A stretch of DNA of 64,000 bases from Flavobacterium lindanitolerans (GCF_002846575.1 NZ_PJND01000009.1:186001-250000); one strand, 5' to 3'; positions 8,493-20,219 are shown, numbered from the stretch's first letter. The notes: generated by a model not told the origin, from the letters alone. Numbers and translations: made by a program.

Positions 8493-8500
8493 CAAAATTA
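8493..8500 (-). promoter_or_regulatory. Candidate -7 box for the copper operon
   Basis: Read on the minus strand the bases are TAATTTTG, an exact TAnnTTTG match, placed 20 nt before the start codon at 8472. No -33 match or obvious operator was seen. Confidence 0.45.
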
Positions 8501-8760
8501 TAGATTTATTTTGAGTTCTTCACTAAGTATTTGTTAAAACAATTTTAGAAAAATGCTTTTTGCCCATTTTTTTACGGCTTTTAGAACAAGATTGATAAAA
8601 ATAAGCTACTCAGCACTATTACGGCCCAATTTATTTGAAATTATAGTATTTTTGGCAGGAACATACTATCCTATAGGCTCTCGATTTATCATATACTTAG
8701 TGAGGAAGTTTTGAAGAACGCTTTTAGAGACTTGAGAATTTACTATTATTAACAAACTAA

Positions 8761-10863
<2,103 letters not shown>

Positions 10864-10879
10864 TTTTTGGTTACAATTA

Positions 10880-10907
10880 AAAAGGAGCAAGTTGATTTGC
10901 TCCTTTT
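10880..10907 (+). terminator. Rho-independent terminator after the GH97 gene
   Basis: Stem AAAAGGAGCAA / TTGCTCCTTTT with a 6-nt loop, followed by a T run. The -33 candidate of the next gene overlaps the right arm. Confidence 0.85.
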
Positions 10908-10925
10908 TTTATACCTTTAATTTTG
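10896..10925 (+). promoter_or_regulatory. Promoter for the AIM24-family gene
   Basis: TTTG at 10896-10899 and TAATTTTG at 10918-10925 are separated by 18 nt. They match the Bacteroidota TTTG / TAnnTTTG arrangement and lie about 70 nt before the ATG at 10995. The -33 box lies within the preceding terminator hairpin. Confidence 0.55.
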
Positions 10926-10994
10926 ACGAATCAATTGTAACATTTTTACGGCAAATCCTACCAATTAAATAATCAAATCAAAAAACTATACAAA

Positions 10995-11795
10995 ATGACA
11001 TCACACGAAATTGACTATCAGATTTATGGCGAAGAAATGCAATATGTGGAAATCGAACTGGATCCACAGGAAGCCGTAGTTGCCGAAGCAGGAAGCTTTA
11101 TGATGATGGATAATGGCATTGCAATGGACACTATTTTTGGTGATGGTTCTAACCAAAACCAGGGCGTTATGGGCAAACTATTTTCTGCCGGAAAAAGACT
11201 TCTTACAGGAGAAAGCCTTTTTATGACAGTATTTCTCAATCAATATCATGCAAAACGCAAGGTAAGTTTTGCCTCTCCTTATCCCGGAAAAATCGTACCT
11301 ATTGACCTGACAGAATACGGCGGGCGTTTTATCTGCCAGAAAGATGCTTTCCTTTGCGCGGCTAAAGGCGTTACCGTTGGTATTGAGTTTTCACGAAAAC
11401 TCGGACGCGGACTCTTTGGTGGTGAAGGTTTTATCATGCAGAAACTGGAAGGTGATGGAATGGCATTTGTACATGCCGGAGGAACATTAGCCCGAAAAGA
11501 ACTGGCTCAGGGCGAAACGCTTAAAGTTGATACCGGCTGTATTGTTGGATTTACCCAAAATGTTGATTATGATATTCAGTTCGTTGGCGGTATCAAGAAT
11601 ACTATTTTTGGTGGCGAAGGTTTATTTTATGCCACACTAACAGGACCGGGAATTGTCTACATTCAATCACTTCCATTTAGCAGACTTGCAGGAAGAGTCT
11701 GGGCTGCCGCACCTCAGGGAGGCGGAAAAAGCAGAGACGAAGGAAGCATTTTAGGTGGTATCGGGAATCTTTTAGACGGAGACAACAGGTTTTAG
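10995..11795 (+). CDS. AIM24 / TIGR00266 family protein
   Basis: 266 aa, no signal peptide. It is glycine-rich with repeated beta-strand motifs: [19 protein letters not shown] near residue 30, and later [19 protein letters not shown] and [17 protein letters not shown]. These paired 'FGGEG' loops are the hallmark of the TIGR00266 (AIM24-like, tryptophan RNA-binding attenuator fold) family. Function is poorly known in bacteria. It is followed 44 nt later by a DUF2750 gene. Confidence 0.8.
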   Translation: MTSHEIDYQIYGEEMQYVEIELDPQEAVVAEAGSFMMMDNGIAMDTIFGDGSNQNQGVMGKLFSAGKRLLTGESLFMTVFLNQYHAKRKVSFASPYPGKIVPIDLTEYGGRFICQKDAFLCAAKGVTVGIEFSRKLGRGLFGGEGFIMQKLEGDGMAFVHAGGTLARKELAQGETLKVDTGCIVGFTQNVDYDIQFVGGIKNTIFGGEGLFYATLTGPGIVYIQSLPFSRLAGRVWAAAPQGGGKSRDEGSILGGIGNLLDGDNRF

Positions 11796-11839
11796 AATCC
11801 TGTAAAATTGCTACATTTACACCTACTAAATATCACACC

Positions 11840-12295
11840 ATGATTCAGGATGTACTAGAGCTGCAACAGCGCCACGAAGATTTCATCAAAAATATCTGCC
11901 AGACAGAAATCGTATTCGGACTTGAAAATAATGTAGGGTTTGCTACACTCGACTCTACAAACTATGAGAATGAAAATGGAAAACCTATGCCCGTGATGTG
12001 TTTTTGGTCTGACCGAAACAAAGCGCTTGCCTGTGCTAAAGACAAATGGAAACAATACAGACCTGCTGAAATAAAACTATCTGAATTTATTGAAGAATGG
12101 TGTGTTGGGATGTATAACGAAGGACTTCTGGCAGGCACTGATTTTGACGAAAACAAGCAAGGCAACGAATCAGACGCTTTAGAATTGTTGTTGGAAATCA
12201 CTGCCGAACTGGAATCATTGGGGAAAGAACCCGAATTTAAAAAATTTGAAAACCTTGCCGATTTAGAGGAACAAATCCGGGAGATTTTAGAATAA
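11840..12295 (+). CDS. DUF2750 domain-containing protein
   Basis: 151 aa, acidic and cytosolic. The core GLENNVGFATLDSTNYEN, then MCFWSDRNKALACAKDKW and FIEEWCVGMYNEGLLAGTD, fits the DUF2750 family (immunity- or SMI1-adjacent small proteins of unknown role). The C-terminal third is a charged helix rich in Glu and Leu. Nothing in the context points to a toxin partner. Confidence 0.65.
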   Translation: MIQDVLELQQRHEDFIKNICQTEIVFGLENNVGFATLDSTNYENENGKPMPVMCFWSDRNKALACAKDKWKQYRPAEIKLSEFIEEWCVGMYNEGLLAGTDFDENKQGNESDALELLLEITAELESLGKEPEFKKFENLADLEEQIREILE

Positions 12296-12345
12296 GCGAA
12301 TCCATTCTATACAAACAAAAATCAATCATTAGTTTCGTATTTAGC

Positions 12346-14733
12346 ATGAGAAATAAAACTTTGTTTAAATCATTTCCACACAACCCCACCCTACTCCTCC
12401 TGTTTGTTTTATTCCTTATGACAGGAATGGCTACAGCACAGGAAAAAGAAAAAACAGCAACAAACCAACCAACCGACAGTAAAAACAAACCTTCTGTGTT
12501 TGCTGAAGATGAATTGGCCGCCAGCGACTATCTTGTTTCTATTGAAAGAGCTGGCGAAATGCTTGACAATGCCAAAAGTAAGGGTGCTCTGGATGCCGGA
12601 GTTTTATTTCTTCTTGGAGAAATGCAACAGACAGAAAAAGCCTTAAAACTTATTGATTCAAATCTTGGAGCAAAAAACAACGGTAATGTCCGCAATCAGC
12701 AGATGTATGGCAAAATCCTTTTAGAACTGCAGCAAAAATTTGAAAACTATTGGACCAGGCTAAACGAAAGTGACGAAAGGATTGTCAAAATACGAAAAGG
12801 AAATAAGGCCATTATAAATGACACTGTTTTTAGAAAACTTATCAGGGACAGCCTTCTTATCAAAGAATTTCGTCCACAGCTCAAAGAATTAAAAAATAAA
12901 TGGGTTACAACAGATAGTCTTTTAAGAGCCAATATTGATTCGCTTAACAACTGGAAAAAAGGCATCGTCGAAAAAAGAATGTTGGTTTCAAAAGACCTTA
13001 TCCTTGTTAACGAACGACTGAACAAATCCGGGGTTTCGCTTCTGGGTAATGAGCATCCTCATTTGTGGGACAGTACTAGTGACGATAAACAGCAAATGAA
13101 AACCTATTTCCAGGAAAAATTCAATGCCGAACAAAAAGCATTTTCCTATTATTTCGGTTATAGCTTTGGCAGTACTTTTATGTTACTGGTATTAGGTGGA
13201 CTATTGTTATGGTGGATTAGTTTTAACCTGAAATATTTAAAAAGAGTACATCAAATGGAATCGCTGGAAATTTTCCAATTCCGCTATCTGAATCAGGGAG
13301 CCATACTACCGGTTATTGTGTTAATACTTAATATAGCTATTGCCATCAACCTCTATGCTCCTGCCCTTTTTATTGAATTTACACACCTGATACTCCTGAT
13401 TGCGCTGACTATACTGTTTAAAAAAGTGTGGTCTTCAAAAGCTTTCCGAAACTGGCTTTTACTGGTTGCCCTATTTGTCATGTTCAGCTTTATGGATCTT
13501 TTTTTTGAAGTAAGCCGAATCCAGCGTTGTATTTTTATTCTGGTCAATCTTGCCAGCATTCGCTTCGGACTCGCTTATCTGAAAACCATACAGGAAGAAA
13601 TGTATATCAAAGGCCTTTTAAAATATGCCAAAATCTTGTTTCTGACATTGAACATATTAGCCGTGATTTTTAATGTATTCGGACGTGTTTCCTTAGCACA
13701 TACGCTAAGTCTGGCCGCTGTTATTGCATTGACACAGGTTATAGCCCTTTCCGTATTCCTAAAAATTATATTGGAGATGATAACGCTGCAAATTTATGCC
13801 ATACGCATCCGCAGGGGTATTGTGAAAATTTTTGACTTCAGGAATCTTGAAAAAAACCTCAAAAAACCATTCATGCTTCTCATTGTTTATTTGTGGATAA
13901 TTGTCATTGCTTCCAATTTGAATCTTTCCAATATATTTTATGATTCCATCTCATCGCTGCTCACCACACAAAACAAAATAGGTAATTTCTCTTTTACGGT
14001 AGGTAATATATTGTTATTCCTGTTAATCGTCTGGATTGCCCATATCATCCAGAAATATGTGGCTTACTTTTTCGGTGAGATTGACGATGAAGACGAAGAA
14101 ACCATCAACAAAAAACAACACTCCAAGCTATTGATTACACGGCTTCTGCTCCTTATTTTAGGCTATCTGCTGGCCATTTCTGCCGCCGGAATTCCATTGG
14201 ATAAGATTACTATTGTTTTAGGAGCCTTGGGTGTTGGAGTTGGTTTGGGATTGCAGAATATTGTCAACAATTTTGTGTCGGGTGTAATCCTGATTTTTGA
14301 CAAGCCCATCCAGATTGGTGATGTAATTGATGTAGGCTCCCAATCCGGAAGAGTAAAAACCATAGGTTTGAGAACCACTAAAATTGATACTTCTAATGGT
14401 GCCGAAGTTATTGTTCCTAATGGAAACATTTTGTCGCAAAATATCGTCAATTGGACCTATACCAATAATTCCAAGTTAGTTGACATGAGTTTTACATTAC
14501 AGGGAGAAATCTCTCAGGAACAAATAAAAGCAACAATTATTAGCTCTATCAAAGAGATTCCAACAATTTATTCTGAAAAAGAGCCCCGGCTTTTTTACAA
14601 CTTTATTTCTGATACCAAATACCAGCTAAAAATTCAGTTCTGGTGCAATATCTATAGAACTGAAGCAGCCATTAGTGAAGCAAGAATAGTACTTTACGAA
14701 GAATTTAAAAAACAAGGCGTTAGTTTTGAGTAA
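12346..14733 (+). CDS. MscS-family mechanosensitive channel, large form
   Basis: 795 aa. A signal peptide (about 1-32) is followed by a periplasmic helical region to about 265, then multiple membrane helices (about 270-620). The MscS pore and beta domain follow: LGALGVGVGLGLQNIVNNFV, FDKPIQIGDVIDVG, and VIVPNGNILSQNIVNW. The architecture matches the MscK/YbdG-like long MscS proteins that release solutes on osmotic downshock. The C-terminus is the alpha/beta domain of MscS. It stands alone, with the REP-like element just after the stop. Confidence 0.88.
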   Translation: MRNKTLFKSFPHNPTLLLLFVLFLMTGMATAQEKEKTATNQPTDSKNKPSVFAEDELAASDYLVSIERAGEMLDNAKSKGALDAGVLFLLGEMQQTEKALKLIDSNLGAKNNGNVRNQQMYGKILLELQQKFENYWTRLNESDERIVKIRKGNKAIINDTVFRKLIRDSLLIKEFRPQLKELKNKWVTTDSLLRANIDSLNNWKKGIVEKRMLVSKDLILVNERLNKSGVSLLGNEHPHLWDSTSDDKQQMKTYFQEKFNAEQKAFSYYFGYSFGSTFMLLVLGGLLLWWISFNLKYLKRVHQMESLEIFQFRYLNQGAILPVIVLILNIAIAINLYAPALFIEFTHLILLIALTILFKKVWSSKAFRNWLLLVALFVMFSFMDLFFEVSRIQRCIFILVNLASIRFGLAYLKTIQEEMYIKGLLKYAKILFLTLNILAVIFNVFGRVSLAHTLSLAAVIALTQVIALSVFLKIILEMITLQIYAIRIRRGIVKIFDFRNLEKNLKKPFMLLIVYLWIIVIASNLNLSNIFYDSISSLLTTQNKIGNFSFTVGNILLFLLIVWIAHIIQKYVAYFFGEIDDEDEETINKKQHSKLLITRLLLLILGYLLAISAAGIPLDKITIVLGALGVGVGLGLQNIVNNFVSGVILIFDKPIQIGDVIDVGSQSGRVKTIGLRTTKIDTSNGAEVIVPNGNILSQNIVNWTYTNNSKLVDMSFTLQGEISQEQIKATIISSIKEIPTIYSEKEPRLFYNFISDTKYQLKIQFWCNIYRTEAAISEARIVLYEEFKKQGVSFE

Positions 14734-14765
14734 GGTGATTTCCCGAATAGGTCTATATTAAAAAA

Positions 14766-14824
14766 CTTTGCGGCCTTGCGTTTTTGCGTGAAATAATTGC
14801 TCGCAAAGACGCAGGGCCGCAAAG
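14766..14824 (+). repeat. REP-like imperfect inverted repeat, copy 1
   Basis: Arms of about 23 nt (beginning CTTTGCGGCCTTGCG and ending CGCAGGGCCGCAAAG) pair around a 13-nt loop with TGAAATAATTGC. A second copy in the opposite orientation lies at 57000-57058. This copy sits between the convergent stops of the MscS gene and the archaemetzincin gene and may also act as terminator. Confidence 0.75.
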
Positions 14825-14833
14825 CAGAATATA

Positions 14834-15463
14834 TTAAAACCCTATTTCTTGCCTGCAATCCTCACATAAAGAAAGACTTTCATTGTCAATAGTAGCAATA
14901 CTTTCAACAGCATCTGTCATTACGCATTTTTTATTTTTGCAATGCGGCAACCCTAAATTATGTCCGAGTTCATGGATGGTTATTTTTTTTAATCGCTCCA
15001 GTCGGACATTCGGATTTTTATGATGCAACCTAAATGTAGAAATAATACAACTTTTTCCGGGACAAAATCCAAGCCCCATCACACCCCAATCTGTATATTT
15101 TGAGGCAGGTTTTATAACTTCTCCACTACTTTCTCTCTTTGTGGTCGAAATATCTTTTACTGTCAGGCCAACAACAAAATCCAAAGAATCGGGCAAGTTC
15201 CGCTTTTGTATCCTGATAATACTGTCTGCTCTATAACGAGGCGATTTTATATTTACATAGGCTTCTTGTTTGTATATCTCCTTATGAGGAAGAATGACAG
15301 TTCTTACATTATAAAAACTGTCAATTACCTCTGCCATAAGCGTAACCTGTTGTTTAGGAAATGCTCCATAAGGTTGTATGCCTACTATTTTTTGGTTGTT
15401 TTTTTGACACGAAAAAAGAATGACCAAAAGCATAAGGGACAGATAACGCTGCTTACTTTTCAT
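14834..15463 (-). CDS. Archaemetzincin-type zinc metalloprotease (lipoprotein)
   Basis: 209 aa. The zinc site is HELGHNLGLPHCKNKKCVM followed by CEDC near the end. This matches the archaemetzincin pattern HExxHxxGxxHC-x4-CxM plus a C-terminal CxxC, so both the catalytic zinc and a second structural zinc can be formed. An N-terminal lipobox (VILFSCQKNN) predicts membrane anchoring outside the cytoplasm, unlike typical archaeal members. Its start overlaps the end of the upstream DUF885 peptidase gene by 11 nt, so the two are probably cotranscribed and translationally coupled. Substrates are unknown. Confidence 0.8.
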   Translation of the reverse strand: MKSKQRYLSLMLLVILFSCQKNNQKIVGIQPYGAFPKQQVTLMAEVIDSFYNVRTVILPHKEIYKQEAYVNIKSPRYRADSIIRIQKRNLPDSLDFVVGLTVKDISTTKRESSGEVIKPASKYTDWGVMGLGFCPGKSCIISTFRLHHKNPNVRLERLKKITIHELGHNLGLPHCKNKKCVMTDAVESIATIDNESLSLCEDCRQEIGF

Positions 15464-17201
15464 TTTGCATCAATTCCTTGATGTATTTGACAGGTGCGCT
15501 GCCATAGCTTAAGAATTTTTCATGAAAATGTTTCAGGTTAAAATTCTTGCCTTGCTGTTTTTTCAATTGTTCTCTAAAATCATAGATTTCTGTATAGCCG
15601 GTAAAATAAGAACAAAGTTGTACTTGTGACAATGTTACGCGTTTCCATTTCCCTTCTGCTTCCGCATCCTGCTGGAATGCTTCCTTGGTGAGCAGATGAA
15701 TGCCTTCTTCTTTTGACATATTTCGGGTATGCACGCTGTTGTCCAAAATAGTATTGCAGATTGTTCTCAGATTCCACTTATAATACATCAGCCACATTTC
15801 GTCTGAATTTTTATAGCCGCTTTCCAACATCATCCTTTCCGTATAAACTGCCCAACCTTCAATCATGGCTCCATTTCCTAAAATAGCCTTTATAAGGCTT
15901 GGCGATTGATTGCTGTAAACCAATTGAGTATAATGCCCAGGAATAGCCTCATGAATATTCAATATCTGTAAAATATAGTCATTATATTCTCTTAGATAGC
16001 TTTCAGCATCAGCCGCAGACCAACCGGAAAGGCTTCCAACATTATAATAAGTATTGCCGTTTTTGTCATAAGGACCAGGTGCTGAGATTGAAGCTCCGGC
16101 TACACCCGCCATATAATCCGGCTCTTTTCGAACAACCAAAGGCTTGGACGGGTCAATATAAATAAGGTCTTTGGCCTTGACGTAGGCTGTCAGTTCAGAA
16201 ATCTGCTTCTCAATTTCAGATTGGAATTTTTCAGGTGTGGTGTGCTGTAATGATATTTTGTCGATTACCTGTTTGATAAGTTCCAGCTTATCGGCAGGTT
16301 TTGGCGCATTACCTAAATATTTGCTCCATAGCTTGTCGGCCAAAACAAACATTTTGTCATGCAATTCTTTTTTCTGCTCTATCGCTTTTTGATATATCTG
16401 CTCCGCATTATAACCGGACTGAATGTCAAAATCAAACTTTTTTGCATAGAGTTCTTTTCCAAGTCGGAAAGAACGAGGTGTTTTATTATCCAACTTCTGT
16501 AACCAGGCAGCATAATCCTGAATGGCCTTTACAGATGTTTTTGCCTTTGCCAGAATGGCTTCTTTTTCTTCTTTGCCTAATTTGCTTTTCGCAACAGCAG
16601 CCTTGAGGTCGGTTTCAAAAACAGAAATACCACCCAGATTTTGGGCAATGGCCAACTGCGTATGTTCAAGAGTAGGATTCTTAATATTCTTCTTCGCCGC
16701 TTCATAATAGGCCGGAATATTATCCATTTTAAGACTGATGTTTTTCAGGCGTGCTTCAAGCGAATCGTAATTTCCATTCAGCATTTCTGCAAAAGAACCA
16801 CTTACGTTATAGGCCGAAGGGTCCCATTCGTCTGATTTTACTTCCTTGATATTAAAAACAATAGATTCCAGAAGATTTTTAATCATATGGTAATCGGTCT
16901 TGTTATTATCTGACAGATTTTCTAAAGAATATTTTTTTAATGAATCCAGCTGAATGGCAGAAAACTGTAACTGTTTTTGCTCATAGGCATCGTCAGGAAT
17001 CAGCAATACACTATCGTATTTGTGATAACCCTGGCTAGAAGCCCAGCCCGGATTGAGTTTCCATAACTCATCAACAAAATGTTCTTTATAGTTTTCAAAA
17101 TGAATATCTGAAAACTCTTCTGCAACCGTATCGGTCTTGACTGTCATATTACAGGAATAAAGAGAAGTCAAAACAACTAACGAGAGGAATGTTTTTTTCA
17201 T
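15453..17201 (-). CDS. DUF885 family zinc peptidase-like lipoprotein
   Basis: 582 aa with a lipobox (LTSLYSCNMT, Cys18). The DUF885 signature HEAIPGHYTQL lies near residue 415 and holds the likely metal site, followed by EGWAVYTERMM. The N-terminal 350 residues are helical and Lys/Glu rich. DUF885 proteins resemble M32/M3-like gluzincins and are presumed exported peptidases. It is the promoter-proximal gene of a two-gene unit with the archaemetzincin. Confidence 0.8.
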   Translation of the reverse strand: MKKTFLSLVVLTSLYSCNMTVKTDTVAEEFSDIHFENYKEHFVDELWKLNPGWASSQGYHKYDSVLLIPDDAYEQKQLQFSAIQLDSLKKYSLENLSDNNKTDYHMIKNLLESIVFNIKEVKSDEWDPSAYNVSGSFAEMLNGNYDSLEARLKNISLKMDNIPAYYEAAKKNIKNPTLEHTQLAIAQNLGGISVFETDLKAAVAKSKLGKEEKEAILAKAKTSVKAIQDYAAWLQKLDNKTPRSFRLGKELYAKKFDFDIQSGYNAEQIYQKAIEQKKELHDKMFVLADKLWSKYLGNAPKPADKLELIKQVIDKISLQHTTPEKFQSEIEKQISELTAYVKAKDLIYIDPSKPLVVRKEPDYMAGVAGASISAPGPYDKNGNTYYNVGSLSGWSAADAESYLREYNDYILQILNIHEAIPGHYTQLVYSNQSPSLIKAILGNGAMIEGWAVYTERMMLESGYKNSDEMWLMYYKWNLRTICNTILDNSVHTRNMSKEEGIHLLTKEAFQQDAEAEGKWKRVTLSQVQLCSYFTGYTEIYDFREQLKKQQGKNFNLKHFHEKFLSYGSAPVKYIKELMQNEK

Positions 17202-17281
17202 AATAAAGAAATAAATTAAGGCTTAAAGATAAGAAAATGTTTATGAGAAGGAATTATTTAAAAAATTTATAAAACTTTGGA

Positions 17282-17289
17282 TAAATTTG
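17282..17289 (+). promoter_or_regulatory. Candidate -7 box upstream of 17317
   Basis: TAAATTTG matches TAnnTTTG exactly, 27 nt before the start codon at 17317. No clear -33 partner. Confidence 0.4.
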
Positions 17290-17316
17290 ATAGGTTCATC
17301 AACAAAACTCTAACTA

Positions 17317-17763
17317 ATGGAAAACATTAAAAATAAACAACATTATAAGTTCATTATCTTTTCTTTTATCTTGATAAACATATGGACTTTGTATGGCTTT
17401 TTTGACTATTTCACTGATAAAGATTTGATATTTCATGGTCTGGGACTATTTATATTTTATATATATAGTATTTTCTCTTGTCTTATTTTTGGGGCTATAT
17501 TAATTCTTCTGAGAATTTTATATTTCAAAAAAGAACGAAAAAATAAATTAAGAACCAATTTCTTTTATCTTTTTACCGGCATTTTCAATACTTATATTTT
17601 TATTGTCTGGCTTGTCTGTCTTTCTCTAAAAATATTACCAATAGACGACCCGATAATATTTTATTTATTAGGTAACCTGGTAATTTCCATATTTATCCTT
17701 TTGGACATTTATTATAAAAAGAATCTGAAAACGACAAACCATGCAGTCGTTCGAGATATTTAA
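17317..17763 (+). CDS. Hypothetical four-helix membrane protein
   Basis: 148 aa, very rich in Phe, Ile, Leu and Tyr, with four predicted membrane spans (about 12-30, 40-70, 85-108, 115-135) and a basic loop FKKERKNKLRTN between the second and third. The gene is visibly more A+T rich than its neighbours. I recognise no family. It stands between the DUF885 gene (divergent) and the next hypothetical gene. Confidence 0.55.
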   Translation: MENIKNKQHYKFIIFSFILINIWTLYGFFDYFTDKDLIFHGLGLFIFYIYSIFSCLIFGAILILLRILYFKKERKNKLRTNFFYLFTGIFNTYIFIVWLVCLSLKILPIDDPIIFYLLGNLVISIFILLDIYYKKNLKTTNHAVVRDI

Positions 17764-17819
17764 CCTTTATTTATATATAACAAATAAAAAGACGAACAAA
17801 TAATCGCCAAATAAAAAAC

Positions 17820-17827
17820 TATCTTTG
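17820..17827 (+). promoter_or_regulatory. Candidate -7 box upstream of 17848
   Basis: TATCTTTG matches TAnnTTTG, 20 nt before the ATG at 17848. A short leader of about 15 nt would result. Confidence 0.4.
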
Positions 17828-17847
17828 TTATATCCTACACCTATTTT

Positions 17848-18408
17848 ATGGATAATGACAAATTCATCTTCTGTCTTGAAGCAGTACCGGATATCGATTC
17901 AGAAAGCACGACAGCAACTTTTAAAAGTTTAGAAAATCTGGCTCTTCAAACAGACATTGACAGTATTTACAAAACCTGTGATACGATAGAAGGATTAGAA
18001 GAAAGCCTGAATGCTTTGTTGTATGAAGACCATAATTTCAAAAATTATGAAATTATCTATTTAGTCGTTCCCGGCGAAGGAAATACTATTTGCCTGAATA
18101 ACTATTACTACAGCCTTGAAGAAATTGCTGAACTATTTGAAGGAAAAATGAAAGGGAAAATTCTGCATTTTGCCAATACCAAATCTTTGGATTTAGACCA
18201 AGAAGAAGCGCAATATTTTTTAGATGTTAGCGGAGCCAAAGCTGTTTCCGGTTTTGGTTTACGCTCCGGCAAAGCAAACAGTAACCCGTTAGACAATGCC
18301 TTTTTTAGCTTCTGTCAGGATGAAGATAATGTAATTGAAATCGTAGAACTATTGCATGAAAAATATTATGCAGCATGTAAGTTGCTGGATTTTAGATTGT
18401 ACTATTAA
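17848..18408 (+). CDS. Hypothetical cytosolic protein (possibly DUF6642-like)
   Basis: 186 aa, acidic, no signal or membrane segment. FIFCLEAVPDIDSES opens the protein; a central alternating helix/strand region contains YEIIYLVVPGEGN and ILHFANTKSLDL; near residue 130 is VSGAKAVSGFG. The pattern resembles a Rossmann-like or caspase/CHAT-like alpha/beta fold, but I see no certain catalytic His/Cys pair. The family name is given from memory with low certainty. Confidence 0.55.
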   Translation: MDNDKFIFCLEAVPDIDSESTTATFKSLENLALQTDIDSIYKTCDTIEGLEESLNALLYEDHNFKNYEIIYLVVPGEGNTICLNNYYYSLEEIAELFEGKMKGKILHFANTKSLDLDQEEAQYFLDVSGAKAVSGFGLRSGKANSNPLDNAFFSFCQDEDNVIEIVELLHEKYYAACKLLDFRLYY

Positions 18409-18458
18409 AAAAAACAGCCACTTTTTCAAGCAGCTGTTAAAATTTAATTTTTAATACA

Positions 18459-19904
18459 TTAGCGCGTAAGCCAGCCTCTTTTACCTGCTGTAGCTATAGC
18501 ATATGGTGTAATCCAAAACAATCCAAACGTATATAAAATGCTATACGAATACGCCCATAACGATTCAGAAAAATTATGGCGTTTTGCATAAAAGAACACC
18601 GGAAAGCTTGAAAATATCAATATCCCTAAAAGCGTAGAACTAAAAAACAGTACCGGGTGTATTAATATAAAATACAACATGAATAAAAGGAATGGATAAG
18701 CCATAGCAAGAGTCAGAAACTGATTTAAGAACATCAATCTTGCCCCTGCTTTCGATTCCTTTCTGAAATTCTTGAAAACAAATTTCGACATCATCAGGTT
18801 TTCACGCACATTACTTCTTCCCCATCTGATAAACATTTTAGATAAGCCTTCATATTTTTCAGGAACATTTGTAAGCACATAAGCATTTCTCTGGAACAGT
18901 ACATGATAGCCCTGTTTTAGAATCATGTTGGTCATAGCGCGGTCTTCACCTATATCTGAAGCCTGTCCCATAAAAGTCTGGTTAATCCATTCCGGTAAAC
19001 AGGCAAATACGGCTGAGCTTCTATAAGCCGCCAAGGCTCCCGGTGTACATAACACCGTACCAACCTTACTTTCTGCCGAACGGATAAATTCAAAGCTCAT
19101 CACAAAACTTACATTAAGCATTTTTGGAAGTATGGCTTTTTCATTGTTAAGCACTCTCACATTTCCTGCAACTGCACCGCAATTTTCATTGGTCACAAAA
19201 GGACTCACTAGATTTCTCAATGTATCGGTTTTAACGATAGAATCACTATCAATCGTAACAAATATTTCTCCTGTCCCCATATTAAATCCACGGTAAAGCG
19301 CATGACGTTTTCCTTTATTTTCAGACTGTTGGTAAATAGACAAACGGTCTCCTAAACGCTTTTTGGCCTGTTGCATCCAATACCACGTATCGTCCTGGCT
19401 TCCATCATCAATTGCCAATAATTGCAGTTTTTCCTGTGGATAGTCGCTTTCAGCTATACTTAGTAAAGTATCCCATACGAGTTTACCTTCGTTATAAGCG
19501 GGAACTATTACCGTACAGGTTGGCAATAATTCATCTGTAACCGATTTTACAGGCTTGTATCTAAAATACAGGTAAATACTATAAAGTATAAAACCTGCCT
19601 TAAATAACAACAGGGCACTTGCAAGAACCAGGAAAGGAAAGCCTATAGTAGAATTAAGTCTTTCAACATTAAACTGATAAAACTCCGGTTGAAGCTCATA
19701 TACTAAATAAGTTCCAATAATCATCAACAGGAACGTGCCTGCCAATATCATGAGGTTTATTTTTTTCGGAGAACGAAAAAAGAGCATTTTTTCGAGTACA
19801 AGACTGTTTATCTGAAAGATAAAGTTTGTCAGGCTTTGCTCTTCTTGGCAGACCTCTTTTTTTGAAGAATAAAATTCTTTTGAAGTAATTGTTTCGCTTT
19901 TCAT
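18459..19904 (-). CDS. Membrane glycosyltransferase family 2
   Basis: 481 aa. Two N-terminal membrane helices (about 45-65, 85-112) precede the GT-A domain: VIVPAYNEG, AIDDGSQDDTW, VTIDSDSIV (the DxD metal site), IGEDRAMTN and the acceptor-site FIRWGRS, a variant of QxxRW. Three to four C-terminal helices follow. This matches processive GT2 enzymes of the hyaluronan/chitin/cellulose synthase type, which polymerise and export a polysaccharide. No c-di-GMP PilZ domain or partner genes are next to it, so the product is unknown. Confidence 0.85.
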   Translation of the reverse strand: MKSETITSKEFYSSKKEVCQEEQSLTNFIFQINSLVLEKMLFFRSPKKINLMILAGTFLLMIIGTYLVYELQPEFYQFNVERLNSTIGFPFLVLASALLLFKAGFILYSIYLYFRYKPVKSVTDELLPTCTVIVPAYNEGKLVWDTLLSIAESDYPQEKLQLLAIDDGSQDDTWYWMQQAKKRLGDRLSIYQQSENKGKRHALYRGFNMGTGEIFVTIDSDSIVKTDTLRNLVSPFVTNENCGAVAGNVRVLNNEKAILPKMLNVSFVMSFEFIRSAESKVGTVLCTPGALAAYRSSAVFACLPEWINQTFMGQASDIGEDRAMTNMILKQGYHVLFQRNAYVLTNVPEKYEGLSKMFIRWGRSNVRENLMMSKFVFKNFRKESKAGARLMFLNQFLTLAMAYPFLLFMLYFILIHPVLFFSSTLLGILIFSSFPVFFYAKRHNFSESLWAYSYSILYTFGLFWITPYAIATAGKRGWLTR

Positions 19905-20219
19905 TGTCGTAAAATTGAGTTTAGTTAATGGTGGTGTATGGCGATTTCTTCTCTATTTGTAAGATTTTCTTTTTGTGGAAAACCGTAGAATATTATAAGA
20001 AAGAACTCACAACAACACGGTTAGCAAGTGCCATGCCATTTGGAAAAGCGCCTATAATCAGGGACATTTAACATTTTGTAAACAACCCCAAATTGTAGAC
20101 TTTTTTCACACTATTCCCCAATTCCCCTGTGGTCATAGATAATTTGAAGCAACCTTTTTAGTGTCAAAAAAATATAAATAAATACATTGTTATACTATGT
20201 ACTTTGTTATATTTGCCTC
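19905..20219. other. Intergenic region, mostly unassigned
   Basis: About 315 nt lie between the glycosyltransferase gene (-) and the PadR gene (+). Apart from the PadR promoter at the right end I see no ORF, hairpin or repeat of note. It is rich in short C and A/T runs. Confidence 0.5.
20187..20215 (+). promoter_or_regulatory. Promoter of the padR operon
   Basis: TTG at 20187-20189 and TATATTTG at 20208-20215 are 18 nt apart and fit the Bacteroidota promoter. The PadR ATG begins at 20220, so transcription would start at or just before the start codon, giving a very short or absent leader. Confidence 0.55.
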
